Assembly (NCBI GenBank): GCA_032718475.1
Contig: JAUCBJ010003204.1
Span: forward strand, 1-22,596
From: Nemertoderma westbladi
Lineage: Eukaryota; Xenacoelomorpha; Nemertodermatida; Nemertodermatidae
Direction: 5' to 3'
Length of the DNA stretch: 22,596 nucleotides
Both the position numbers and the translations under genes were made by a program. The notes under the pieces were generated by a model, which worked only from the letters and a program-made list of their open reading frames with translations, did not search any database and had not been told where the DNA came from. The first letter of the stretch is position 1. The number at the start of each line of letters is the position of its first letter. Below are positions 1-9,000 of this stretch, one piece after another.

Positions 1-2
1 GA

Positions 3-215
3 GGCCTTTCCAATAAACTGAGTCCGAGATATTCCAATCCTGGAATTGTTACAGAAAGGCCCTTTGATCAAGTTGGCATTTTAGCTGATGGTAGATCTAT
101 AAATATCAGGGATTGTAAAATTATTGATATTTCTGGTGAAGGGGGTATCCTATCGTTATCCTACAAAAGATTTATTTTTCAATTTAAACAAATTAAATTT
201 AAAGTTGTTATATAA
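3..215 (+). pseudogene. possible tail of a Ty3/gypsy integrase
   Basis: An open frame enters from the window edge and runs 70 codons to TAA. Its middle reads NPGIVTERPFDQVGILADGR. This resembles the C-terminal tail of many Ty3/gypsy integrases, where a PG(V/I)(I/V) step is followed by a DGR motif. It lies on the opposite strand from the gypsy RT remnant at 345-1155, so the two are not one intact element. The match rests on a short pattern only, and the fragment could instead be a chance open frame. Confidence 0.25.
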
Positions 216-344
216 ATATGTTGCCATTACTTTTATCTATATTTACCGAATGGGGTATATACTCTTACCAAGTTATCTAAAATGTAAATATTCACAAACG
301 CTTCTGTCCATGGTTGAATGACTCGGAATTAAAATAATTATCAC

Positions 345-1155
345 CTCCCTTTCTATAAATCTGTATAAATCTGTAAATAGTCTCCCATGCAAGTATGTAT
401 GAAATTTATGCACGGCCCATTTTAAAGCCAATAACTCCATATCTGTTGTGGAACATCTTTTTTCTGTAGCCGTCAGTTTATGAGAGGCATATGCTATTGG
501 TCTTTTATCCATTGTATGTACAGTAGGTTGACATAACACTGCTCTAATCCCTACTGAACTTGCATCGATTTCTAATACAAATGGTGCCGTACTGTAAAGT
601 CCACCAAGCGCAACACCACATTTTCACCATGTGAGCATGCTTTCAAATGTGAAAATCCTCGTCTGCATTCCTCATTAAATTTGAATTCATTAGCTGGTAG
701 AGTTTGAGCTGTATAGAGCGGCGCTGCAATAGTTGCATAATTAGGTATAAATTTGGAATCGTAACCGCACATACAGTACCTGTGAATGTCTGCAATTGTT
801 TCGGTGTTTTAGGTTTTAGGTTCATTATATTGCAGTTGGCCTATACCCTGAATCTTCACGGGATCAGATTTCATTAAGCCATTTTCAAATATAAATCAAA
901 ATATTTTTATAGAAGGATCACCAAATGAACATTTATTTGGGTTTAATTTCCATCCATCTTCTAATAATCTTGAGAAAATATTTTCTAACATATCGATGTG
1001 TTCCGAAACAATTGTAGATGGAATTACAATATCATCTACTGTAAATAAGGATCAGGTAATTGCTTTGAGTTTTCTGGTAAGTAATCGTCAGTTTTTCTAA
1101 CAATTTGACGAATTTTTCTCTGAAATAATGGTGGGCATCGGTGAATGCCATAGGT
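345..1155 (-). pseudogene. decayed Ty3/gypsy reverse transcriptase-RNase H fragment
   Basis: Read on the minus strand, the pieces follow the usual Ty3/gypsy order. First comes a CPPLFQR stretch (family form NAPxxFQR). Then the palm motif TVDD at 1042-1031, followed by LLEDGWKLNPNKCSF. Next is the connection segment KTPKQLQTF and FIPNYATIAAPLY. Last is RNase H with EIDASS (first catalytic Asp), RPIAYASHKLT and MELLALKWAVHKF (catalytic Glu). The frame shifts just before the palm motif and again in the connection. A TGA lies in frame at 898-896 where family members usually have Trp or Leu. RNase H breaks off shortly after its second motif. This is an old, inactive 3' piece of pol; no LTR, gag or integrase adjoins it on this strand. 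Confidence 0.85.
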
Positions 1156-1548
1156 TACATACATTGTACTTGACTTGTATACAGTACAGCAGACTAAATT
1201 GTATAAATTTAATTTACATTGTAGGCAGCCTGTGCACTATACAGTATGGTTCTATTGTTACTAAAAATATTATACTTACTGTAGTTTTAGATTATATAGT
1301 TTTAGAATGACATAGTTTAAACTAGAAATAACAGTATCAACAAATCACTATACAGTGAAGACTGGAAGGTTGAAGACTAACTGCGGTATACAGTAACTGG
1401 TGCAGTATCGATGGAGACACATTTTTCAAACGCTTAAAGTATTGTAACTGAATGAAAGCAAAAATAAAAATTCTGACTCACCCACGCGCAGGGGGAGTTA
1501 CTGTACGTGAAATTATCTCTATTTCAAATTTCATTGCAATCTCATTAA

Positions 1549-1579
<31 letters not shown>

Positions 1580-2002
1580 TTGGCCTACGTGAATAAAACA
1601 CTATATTCTAGGATATGGTGTACAGTGTAGTAGTAGATATGACTACAGGCCCATCGGTACATGATACTGTTTAAAAATTAATATTAATAGCAGAATATAG
1701 AAAGAATAATAACCAATGCACGCACTCTGAAGTCATATAGTACACAGGGGAGACATGATAGCTCTGGCAATAGAATATATCATCGACATATTCTGTAACC
1801 AAGAAAATGTTGGAAATACTCAATTTTGAATTTAAAATTGTACAGAAAATTTACGTTATTGTTGGTTTTGTTTTAGAAATATTTCTAAAATAGTTATTTA
1901 AAAATTTAGAAATTGTAATTTATATTTATAAATTACACTAAAGACACCGAGGTACAAGTTTTGACACCATCAGAGACATTACAGACACAATCAGTTCAGT
2001 AG
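1156..2002. other. non-coding spacer
   Basis: AT-rich DNA with no open frame that I recognise. It lies 3' of the LamG exon on the minus strand, so its right end should contain the 3' UTR of that gene. I did not find an AATAAA on the minus strand in the first 200 bases after the stop. It contains the poly-G run at 1552-1579. Confidence 0.5.
1552..1579. repeat. 28-base poly-G run
   Basis: An uninterrupted run of 28 G, flanked by attaaatt and ttggcc. Such a run can form G-quadruplexes and is difficult to sequence, so its length may be inexact. Confidence 0.9.
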
Positions 2003-2694
2003 TTAATCTTCTTCTTGTTTCTCTAGTTGCAATACTTCATCGAGGACTTGGTCCAACTGTCGGACTGTTAAGTAACTCCGATAGTATCGGACGTGAGCCA
2101 TCAATCCTGGAAATGTATCCCTGGATATGTGTATGGGCATCGGTCTTTCCCGTCTCCCAATTAGAAGATTCAGCGAGTCTTTATCCGATCTCGTTGTATC
2201 TACGATTAGATTCCCCTGCTCGAATATCTTGTGTTCCGTGCTATCTATACTGCGGCTGTACAGATACCTCTTATTGGCAGTTGCACTCCATGCCACAGCT
2301 ACCATATACCATTGGTCTATAGAGATTGAGTCGACCAAGATGAATATATCTGCTTGGCAACAGTAGTAAAGTGTTGTTGTACCGCGCCAAACCCAGAAAT
2401 GTGATCCACTACTCGAACTATTGCCAAATTCTAATATTGGTCCACCTGAACTGGTCGTCTGCTTTATAAAAGCAATCATAGTAAACGTTTCTGTTTGCAA
2501 CTCATTGCCATGAGAGATGGAAACATACCCACTACCGAAATCGGCTGACTGCCCTTCAACGTCTCCTGGCCCTTTGTTATATACCAGGTTGCCATGGATA
2601 CTACCATTGAGTTGTCCTAATTTGTCATTACCTTTGTATATGAAACTCAATGGCCAATAAGCAACCAGCTTTGTTTGTGGAGAATTTGACTCCG
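2003..2694 (-). CDS. last exon of a secreted protein: LamG-like jellyroll domain
   Basis: This exon encodes 229 residues and a TAA stop. The segment LVAYWPL near its start, FGSGYVSISHG in the middle and FPGLMAHVRYYRSYLTVRQL near its end are the hallmark stretches of concanavalin-A-like LamG (Laminin_G_3) domains, which bind glycans or matrix partners outside the cell. The upstream boundary is a 3' splice site, ttgtttttttcag, at 2707-2695, so the open frame does not start with a real ATG. The intron is phase 1, which matches the donor of the Cys-rich exon at 17267. I therefore infer that this is exon 4 of the gene beginning at 18200 (462 residues in total; this domain spans about residues 236-455). 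A long acidic, charged tail (EVLQLEKQEED) ends the protein. The LTR element starts only 76 bases upstream of the exon. Confidence 0.8.
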
Positions 2695-2764
2695 CTGAAA
2701 AAAACAATATTTGAGTAATTTAAATGAGGATATGTCTGTCATAATGGGAAGTAATACTGTATTT

Positions 2765-2769
2765 GGGGA
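2765..2769. repeat. left target-site duplication GGGGA
   Basis: GGGGA directly precedes the left LTR and recurs directly after the right LTR at 15339-15343. Five bases is the usual duplication size for LTR retrotransposons, including BEL/Pao. Confidence 0.9.
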
Positions 2770-3426
2770 TGTGACGGGATCGGAGATCCCGACCGGGTTA
2801 GAAATGTACGCGTCACCGTTCTGCTGGGCAGTCGTGCTACTTACTTTGGCCGAAGGCCATTGGGAAAAACAATAAGAGTTTGTGTTGTTTCTCAATATTG
2901 ATTAACATAGACGATAATAGCACGTCAGTAATGATACAGATACAATAGCAGAAAATACAGATTAATTGCTGTTAATGGCGGTGACGGTCATTAACTATGA
3001 CTGGTCTGCACTGACTGAATAACTCAACTGACCGGTAAATCAGTAATGTAGGATAATATATGGTAAACACACATTGATATTGATTTCACCTCTTACTGTA
3101 CTTTGGCCCCCTGTACCCAATGGATGCTTTCCTATCTCTAACCATGTACTTACTTCCCTCCCCACCATTGGCTAATATACTAATTGTCACTTTGGCACTC
3201 CCTGTGAGTGTTTCCCCCCGCTGCTAGCCTCTACTAGCTGTGTTCCCTCCGAGGTGGTTTGAACTCTCACCTTTCTCTGTGGCTTTAGGGTGTGTGTCGC
3301 CCCCCCCCCCCAAAGTTGGTTATGATACGAGATTAATATTAGTAATCTCGTATCCCCAACATATTGCTAAAATGCCACTGGTCCCATTTTCTGGTGGATA
3401 ATGAAGTGGAATTGAATCCGCTTACA
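2770..3426 (-). repeat. left LTR (3' LTR of the element)
   Basis: 657 bp, starting TGTGACGGG and ending CGCTTACA on the plus strand. It is a near copy of 14683-15338. It contains a C-run at about 3300-3311 and a perfect 12-bp hairpin at 3324-3354 (arms GATACGAGATTA/TAATCTCGTATC), present in both LTRs. Confidence 0.92.
3324..3354. repeat. 12-bp inverted repeat in LTR
   Basis: GATACGAGATTA, a 7-base spacer atattag, then TAATCTCGTATC. The same hairpin is unchanged in the right LTR at 15236-15266, even though the LTRs differ elsewhere. It could be a structured element in the R/U region of the retroelement RNA or a protein-binding palindrome; its function is unknown. Confidence 0.8.
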
Positions 3427-3435
3427 CTTCCCCCC
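3427..3435 (-). promoter_or_regulatory. polypurine tract of the LTR element
   Basis: On the minus strand GGGGGGAAG directly precedes the LTR start TGTAAGCGG. A purine run at this spot primes plus-strand DNA synthesis in LTR elements. It fixes the orientation of the element independently of gag-pro. Confidence 0.75.
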
Positions 3436-3464
3436 ATGCTATCTTCCCGATGAGAAGATAGCAT
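3436..3464. repeat. 11-bp hairpin beside the polypurine tract
   Basis: ATGCTATCTTC, 7-base loop ccgatga, GAAGATAGCAT. It lies immediately upstream of the polypurine tract in the sense of the element. Two more short hairpins follow: ACCCAAT/ATTGGGT at about 3495-3513 and CCTTGGTGC/GCACCAAGG at 3584-3617. Confidence 0.75.
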
Positions 3465-4177
3465 CAACCTTAAGTGCGCTTCAATTCCGCTGGAACCCAA
3501 TCTAATATTGGGTGTGGGGTGGAGTTCTTTTCTCGGGGTCGGCTTTCCAGGCCACCCCCTTTGGGTATGTTATTGCTACCCCTCCTTGGTGCAATCGCAA
3601 GCTATGTCGCACCAAGGTATCTGATGTCTCTATTTGAGACAATTGTGGACTCTCTTCACACAATTTTCTAGATCCTCTCTCTAATCCCACTCTCGGACCC
3701 CTCTGTCCCTTATTCTCTCTCTCTGACCTCACTGTCCCTTACTCTCCCCTTACTGCTCGCTCCCCACATTCGAATTGCACTGCTCTCACTTCCACGCATG
3801 TCAACACCTCCTCTCCATACTTCTCTCGTATTCAACCCACCTTTGTTCTCACTCTTCATGCACTTATTGGGCCCCACACATGTGTGCATCATGTTAGCGG
3901 GGTCCGTCTAAGTCTCGTCCTGCTGTTCTAGTCAATTAGTCCCCTAACTTTATTTTATTTTTTATTTTTTTTTGTGTTAACCCCTTGTTCGCGGTATTTC
4001 ACTTTATCATAACGCGAGTTACATATTTTTTGGATTTATTTTTTATGAATGTGCCAATATCAGTACTGGGTGCGGGAACATAAAATTTGGGTACATTCGA
4101 TAGACTGGGGGTGATTTATGGGCGAATATTGGGGCGACTTACGGGGCACGGGACTCATATCAGTTATTTAATCTGAT
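3465..4177. other. 3' non-coding region of the LTR element, CT-rich
   Basis: CT-rich on the plus strand (purine-rich in the sense of the element) with short hairpins, then AT-rich from about 3930. Minus-strand open frames here are short and low in complexity, with no recognisable domain, so I treat them as chance. Confidence 0.5.
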
Positions 4178-4646
4178 ATGGTGGGAGGCAAAATCAAGCA
4201 ATACTCTCAGCTGTCAGGATTGCCAGAGGTATTTAGGCCTAGACAACCTCCTTCTACTTCGGTAGTTGGTAACCCGCTAGGCCTGGGGACAAGGACTGCC
4301 CTTAGCAGTTCCTGGCCACCAGCGGCGATTACGAGCCTGAAAAGGATTCGGAAAGCTTAGCTGATTGTGCCAGGGATTTGCGATGTGACTTGACAGATCC
4401 TTAGCAGTTCCCGGTGCATTGGCTATGACTGAGCCTGAAAGGGACTCGGGCGGAGTCTTCGCATTGGGGACTTGCGAAGGATCGACTGACTGGACGGAAA
4501 GGAAGGGTTCGACGAGGACTGACTTCCTGGCGTGGGTTCCACGACTGGCATTAGTACGAGCCTGAAAGGGACTCGGAAAGCTCCAACAGTTGGGACACAC
4601 AACGGGCCGACAGAACCCTAGCTAAGCCGTACCGCTTTCCTGATGA

Positions 4647-4666
4647 CCGATCTCTTCGGGGTTCGG
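4647..4666 (+). other. conserved hairpin, copy 1 (cUUCGg loop)
   Basis: On the plus strand CCGA-T-CTC-TTCG-GGG-T-TCGG forms a stem with one T-T mismatch and a cUUCGg-type tetraloop. In copy 2 (4859-4878) the inner stem is CCC/GGG and the loop is GTCA. Stem length and flanks are kept while the loop changes. No transcript evidence exists here. Confidence 0.45.
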
Positions 4667-4858
4667 GAAGGGTGGGACGGGCATGCGACAGGGTCGACAG
4701 ACAGAGGACCGGACTCTACTGGCCTACCGACTATTCGGAACAGGTTCTCGGCTACCGACGCGATTACGAGCCTGAAAAGGATTCGGAAAGCTTAGGTGGT
4801 TGGGTTCCTGCGATGAACCGACGGACCCCCTAGCTAAGCCGTACCGCTTTCCTGATGA

Positions 4859-4878
4859 CCGATCCCGTCAGGGTTCGG
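4859..4878 (+). other. conserved hairpin, copy 2
   Basis: CCGA-T-CCC-GTCA-GGG-T-TCGG, preceded by ctgatga and followed by gaag exactly as in copy 1. A G-T wobble in copy 1 becomes a C-G pair here, a single stem-preserving change. Confidence 0.45.
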
Positions 4879-4950
4879 GAAGGGTGGGACGGACATGCGA
4901 TGGATCGACCGACACTGACACTACGGTACCGGGACTAGGACTGAGGGAAA

Positions 4951-5259
4951 ATGGGGAACAATAGTTATGTCAAAATCTGAAAGCGAACAGTGGTTAATTA
5001 AATAATTTACTGTAGGAATTTATATTTGTGTATTATTGTGAATATTTGGTATATTGGTGTGGGGAAGCCCAAATTATTCTCATTCAGGGTTCAATCAGAG
5101 TTCAAGTTACATTAAAGATTATATCCAACCTATGAAACTTTTTATCTACCCGCAATCCTGCATCTCAGATAAAATCCTTCTCCACTCCCAATATCTGGTG
5201 ACTGGCCAGGATAAAGTGGTCTGAAAATTCCGCCTCCAGCATCGGCGTTTTCCCCCCTG
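4951..5259. other. non-coding spacer inside the LTR element
   Basis: No open frame, motif or repeat was recognised here. Confidence 0.4.
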
Positions 5260-6087
5260 GTGTCGGGAATAACAACAACACCCCTGTCTGTGCTATTATC
5301 TTATCTACCTTCCTACTTCATTCTTACTATGTACCCTACTACTACTATGCTATGCCTACATACCCTTTACTTTCTTACTACGTGGTACTCTCGGTGCCCA
5401 CAACTTTTAACTTCTATGGTACTATGTACCCTAAGACTGCTACTACTTCTATGGTATACCTACATATCATACCCTTCACTCTCTTACTACGTGGCGCTTT
5501 CGGTGCCCACAACCCCTCTGCTACTACATCTATGGTATACCTACATACCATACCCTCTACTCTCTTACTACGTAGCGCTTTCGATACCCACAACCTCTAA
5601 CTCTCTCGGTTCTATGTACCCTACTACTACTCTCGTGGTATGTCTATATACCACACTCCCTAATCTCTAACTTAACTCTCCTCTTACTCTCACTAACTTC
5701 TAACTCTCCTCTTACTCTTACTAACTTCTACTAACTTTCTAACTTCTTACTAACTCTTACTAACTTCTAACTCTCCTCTTACCCTTACTAACTTCTACTA
5801 ACTTTCTAACTTCTTACTCTTACAGTACTATGTACCCCGCTACTCTCGTGGTATGTCAATATACCACACTCCCTAACTTCTAACTGCCTATGGCACTATG
5901 TACCCTGCTACTCTCGTGGTATGTCAATATACCACACTCCCTAACTACTTACCTAGTGCTACGTATTATCTACTACTATTATTTTCTACTATCTCACTAC
6001 TTATTTTATTATTTTCGTATTATTTATTTTTATATTTTTGTGTGGGAAGGGCGTCTCGCCCTCATTCCCACCCCCCTCAGTCCAACA
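5260..6087. repeat. CT-rich minisatellite block
   Basis: A pyrimidine-rich block. A unit of about 80-110 bases (ttactacgtggcgctttcgg, then cccacaac, then tatggtataccta) occurs about three times between 5375 and 5600. A simpler actctcctcttac/taacttctaact repeat follows at 5660-5825. A third unit (tactctcgtggtatgtcaat, ataccacactccctaac) occurs twice at about 5838-5945. Open frames on either strand are only translations of the repeats (YLHTIPSTLLL-like strings), and I do not call them genes. Confidence 0.75.
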
Positions 6088-6092
6088 TATTG
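6088..6092. repeat. candidate left target duplication TATTG of the nested element
   Basis: TATTG precedes the nested element and recurs at 9927-9931 directly after it. Collapsing the two gives gtccaacatattggac, a palindrome (GTCCAA/TTGGAC arms), which makes a plausible empty site. A five-base match alone is weak. Confidence 0.5.
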
Positions 6093-6154
6093 CGTCGAGG
6101 CGTTTATGGGTGGCTTAACCTTAGTGAGCGCTTTGTGCCGTTGTATAGTTCTTA

Positions 6155-6203
6155 TGAGTGTTATCTAAGCCTCGGTATACCTGCTGCATAGCAGGAACAC
6201 TCA
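6155..6203. other. compound stem-loop in copy A
   Basis: Outer arms TGAGTGTT/AACACTCA enclose an inner hairpin CCTGCT-gcat-AGCAGG; 17 bases bulge on the 5' side. In copy B (9056-9104) the outer arms are unchanged and the inner stem has one mismatch (CCTGCC). Similar shapes occur in small structured RNAs and in recombination or replication origins. I cannot assign a role. Confidence 0.6.
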
Positions 6204-6378
6204 CTTTAATATATATATCTTAACGAGATTTAGAATTAGTTACTGTAAGTATGATGCCTCAGCATTTACGAACTGCTTCAAGGGGGCGCGATAATACGTG
6301 TAAACCGTTCCGTTATATTGTGTTGTTGGCTAGTAAATGTACGTGTGATTTACATATATAGCAGGTTGGACACTACGG

Positions 6379-6416
6379 TGGTCTAGTGCGTGGTAAGCGC
6401 ACAATTCATTCGAATC
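6379..6416 (+). promoter_or_regulatory. possible internal Pol III promoter (A and B boxes)
   Basis: TGGTCTAGTGCG (6379-6390) fits the tRNA A box, and ATTCGAATC (6408-6416) approximates the B box GTTCGAATC at a tRNA-like distance. A cloverleaf is not clear. In copy B the B box has decayed to ACTCAAATC. Confidence 0.3.
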
Positions 6417-6720
6417 ACTTGCATCGCTGGTAAATAGGTGACTAGTTGGGAATAATATAACAATACTGTGGACTCACACATTCGCATTAAATGAACCGAA
6501 TCTTATTACTGACAGGGCACACTTACATTTATTGTGTGGAAATCAAGTTGGTTGATCTTTAGTCCAATATATTCATCAACAAGTAGTGCAAATATCAGTT
6601 GTTAATTGCAAGTAATTAGATTAATATTAGAAGTGACTAGTTGCAATAAAGTGATTAGGTAAATATTAAGAACCACTGTAACTAAAGTGGCACAATGGCG
6701 CTTATAAAATCAATACAAAT

Positions 6721-6744
6721 TAACCTAAGGTGCTATTTAGGTTA
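6721..6744. repeat. 8-bp hairpin, conserved in both copies
   Basis: TAACCTAA-ggtgctat-TTAGGTTA. The arms are identical in copy B (9648-9671), where only the loop differs (ggtgttat). Confidence 0.6.
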
Positions 6745-6783
6745 AGCCAAGTGGCCTGTGAGGGTTGACAACGAATATATACG

Positions 6784-6969
6784 ATGCCCAGTGAGACAGA
6801 ACAGCCAATAAGACGCAGGAATACCAACTCCGGCAGCTACCAATGAGAGTTCAGTAATACTATAACCGTTGTTAGGCAACAATATAAACAACCTTATAGG
6901 CCATTCAATACATTCGAAGCACAAATGTTTTACGCATGGAAATCGAATAATAATACAATAAAAATATAA
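6784..6969 (+). pseudogene. broken copy of the 61-codon ORF
   Basis: Same frame as the ORF at 9708-9893, starting MPSETEQPIRRRN, but with TGA at 6844-6846 where copy B has GGA. The rest of the frame is kept to the same TAA. After that TAA the same frame stays open for about 28 more codons into the core. Confidence 0.5.
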
Positions 6970-7002
6970 GGTTTCTGTATACAGTTAGCATTGGCAGCAA
7001 AA

Positions 7003-8063
7003 CCGTTCCCTGAAATCATGTACAAGTTCTCAACACAATCCAATACAATGTGTTAAGGGGGGGGGGGGGGGGGGGGTACCCCCCCCCCCCCCTCCCCCTC
7101 AGGTTAAATTTATATGGCCTATAGAACAAGCATAATATTTCGGTTTGTGATAAAAAAAAACGTATCATACTCGTTACAATATAAGTCAATATCAGTCCTA
7201 CATGTAAAAATATTAATTTCTAGACGCCCCCTAGCGGCAAACGATATAATAACGTTTTTTATTTGAATTGCTAGTAGTCTACCAATCTTGAATGAAAAAT
7301 TTAGGATTCGCATTTAAAGTGTTCTCAAATATATAACATTAAATAATTCTAGTACCAAATTTTGAAAAAAATTTTAAAAAATTTTATATTTATTTTTTTA
7401 TAAATTTTGCCCTCATTTTTGCAACAAAACAGGACCTTTTTACGAAAAGTCTGATGTCAGTTTTAATGTTTGGTGGAATCTAGTCTGTCTGTCTGTCTGT
7501 CGGTCGTCTGTATTTCATACAATTTGACGGACAGACCGACATACGGAAAAACAACGATAACTCTAGAACTAAAAGACGTCTCACTAAGCGGTTTTCAGAT
7601 TCGAACTTCTCACTTCCCCCCCCCCCCCCCTTAAATGATGTAATATTGAGTTTTTTCTAAAATTTACACCGAAATAAGTATATAAACTTTCAACAATAAT
7701 ATCAATACTCGTTACATACAATTAAATATAATAAACAATCCAACTAAATTAAACGGGTTAGTTATGGTAGGTCAACTTTCTCATATAAACAATGAAGTCT
7801 GTTAGGTCACTTCCGGTGAAACTAGGTAAATATTAAACCACCTTTCAATAATACTAGGGTTTGACACATTTACTAATGTTCTCTAGGTACGTAAGTAAGA
7901 AATATGAGTCATATTATCTCTTTAGGTACTAATATACTGAATTTCAGCTTTACTACATATATATATAAAAAAATAAATATTGCTTATTATCTACAATGTG
8001 ATAGTTTGCGAACAGGTACGGGGATTTTACAAAGTTCGGCAGGCTAACTAAAATAATCTTATA
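7003..8063. other. non-coding left part of the nested element core
   Basis: No gene recognised. It contains the G20-TA-C14 tract (7057-7092), a very AT-rich stretch (7320-7400), a TCTG microsatellite (about 7483-7502) and a 15-base C run (7616-7630). The stretch 7480-7545 has imperfect inverted arms (tgtcggtcgtctgt / acggacagaccgaca), a pattern seen in many dispersed invertebrate repeats. Confidence 0.5.
7057..7092. repeat. G20-TA-C14 tract
   Basis: Twenty G, then TA, then fourteen C, followed by tccccctc. The tract is self-complementary over 14 bases around GTAC. It may be a real palindrome or an artefact of sequencing or joining reads across homopolymers. Confidence 0.85.
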
Positions 8064-8537
8064 TTATTGCTTTCGCTTGGGGTGTTTAGGAGTACTACGC
8101 ATAAAGAGTCGTTTCCTCCTTTTTGCAGGTGTCGGGGGAGCGGGCAACACGAGGTTGTCGCTCAAAATCGTCTCGTCAGGACCTGGGTGTATGTCTACCG
8201 TATCAGGCGCCGGAGAACTCGGATGGTCGGTATATGTTCCAGTGGAAGTGCCGGGCAAGGACGGGAACTCAGCTGGTCTCGTGGCTTGTGAGTCGACAAC
8301 CGGTCGACGGAATCCCAGTTCCGGGGTAGCGGCTAAGCGCTTCCGCACGGCGGTGTGTACTGGCCCGGAGGGGGCAGTTTGGGTCGCGATACCAAACGGA
8401 GCCTGTTGGCTGAGGAAAATTCTCGGAGGCACAACGTGTGAGACCGGTCCCTCACGATGAACGTGTTCTTGTAAGGCTGGGAGCTGTGGAAGCAACTCGG
8501 GATGTCTTTCCAGGAAGTGGGGACCATAGAAAGGGCT
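8064..8537 (-). CDS. unknown Pro-rich ORF of the nested element
   Basis: The frame is open from 8537 to a stop at 8064 (about 157 codons) and has no ATG near its beginning. The first usable initiator-like codon is TTG at 8495, so it may be a 3' exon rather than a complete gene. The N-terminal part reads YGPHFLERHPELLPQLPAL. The middle is rich in Pro, Thr and Ser and likely disordered. The end is strongly basic (KRRKRLF, KHPKRKQ) and resembles a nuclear localisation signal. I recognise no family. It is divergent to the ORF at 8570 with only 32 bases between the open frames, too little for two ordinary promoters. It is GC-rich compared with the flanking AT-rich DNA, which supports real coding constraint. 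Confidence 0.45.
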   Translation of the reverse strand, partial: SPFYGPHFLERHPELLPQLPALQEHVHREGPVSHVVPPRIFLSQQAPFGIATQTAPSGPVHTAVRKRLAATPELGFRRPVVDSQATRPAEFPSLPGTSTGTYTDHPSSPAPDTVDIHPGPDETILSDNLVLPAPPTPAKRRKRLFMRSTPKHPKRKQ

Positions 8538-8569
8538 TTAATTAATTTGATTATGTCGTAAGACGTTAC

Positions 8570-8929
8570 ATGTTCAGGATGTATGCACCGTTAGAATTAA
8601 ACATAACTGGAAACTCTACTAACTGGACGGAGTTAATTAGGAGATCAAACGAGTTGGGTGCCTCCTCATACGACAATAATTATCTGGAGGTTTCAAAAAT
8701 AAACGTCGGTAATGTTCGCATTCCTTACTCTAAAGTGATAGATGAGAGAAAGTTCAAAGTTACCTTGGAAGCAACCTATTTCCCAACTGTTACAGATCCG
8801 CAGGCAGCATTAGGGTTCTTATCAGATACATTAAACACTGCAATGAATTCGGCGCTATCTAAATCAGAAAAGAAGAAAGCACGTAGTCCTACTACTACTG
8901 TAGCTACAGTCGGTGGGAGTCGCTCTTAA
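8570..8929 (+). CDS. unknown 119-residue ORF of the nested element
   Basis: ATG to TAA, 119 codons, with normal-looking composition. The N-terminal two thirds alternate polar and hydrophobic residues as in an alpha/beta fold (LELNITGNSTNWTELI, ISKVIDERKF-like stretches). The tail is basic and Ser/Thr-rich (SKSEKKKARSPTTT). A second ATG lies three codons downstream at 8579. I see no enzyme motif, signal peptide or zinc finger and do not recognise a family. It stops 71 bases before copy B. Its unbroken frame inside a decaying element suggests recent function or chance survival. Confidence 0.5.
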   Translation: MFRMYAPLELNITGNSTNWTELIRRSNELGASSYDNNYLEVSKINVGNVRIPYSKVIDERKFKVTLEATYFPTVTDPQAALGFLSDTLNTAMNSALSKSEKKKARSPTTTVATVGGSRS

Positions 8930-9000
8930 ATAACCACGACCTAAAAGCCGTTTGGAAAGCGATCGGGTGGAGTGGGGAAATCAAAGACTCGAGTATATCA

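Larger units (their letters stand above)
4178..4950. repeat. GC-rich degenerate tandem repeats with a conserved hairpin
   Basis: The word acgagcctgaaa(a/g)gga(t/c)tcggaaagct recurs at about 4330, 4425 (partial), 4557 and 4767. A larger unit of roughly 210 bases is seen twice. Each copy includes ctagctaagccgtaccgctt, then ctgatga, a hairpin (4647-4666 and 4859-4878), then gaagggtgggacgg. The block is much richer in GC than its surroundings. A 107-codon open frame on the minus strand merely reads through these repeats. Confidence 0.75.
6100..7002. repeat. terminal direct repeat, copy A
   Basis: Shared with 9001-9926 from gcgtttatgggtggcttaac to ttggcagcaaaa. It contains a compound hairpin (6155-6203), a Pol III-like A/B box pair (6379-6416), a second hairpin (6721-6744) and a short ORF broken by TGA (6784-6969). 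It lacks the roughly 30-base TA-rich insertion found in copy B after 9104. Confidence 0.9.

Noticed and set aside
4277-4600. 107-codon minus-strand open frame with internal repeats
   Set aside because: It only reads through the GC-rich tandem repeats, and the repeat units differ by lengths that shift the frame.
4640-4690. Hammerhead-like core ctgatga-hairpin-gaa in two tandem units, as in retrozymes
   Set aside because: The core and stem II are present, but I could not find matching stems I and III around an NUH cleavage site on either side. A covariance-model search would decide.
5260-5670. 136-codon plus-strand open frame and its overlapping partner
   Set aside because: They are translations of a CT-rich minisatellite, with no domain and repeat-driven composition.
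6372-6425. Functional tRNA gene
   Set aside because: The A and B boxes are tRNA-like, but no acceptor, D or anticodon stems fold properly, and the second copy is decayed.
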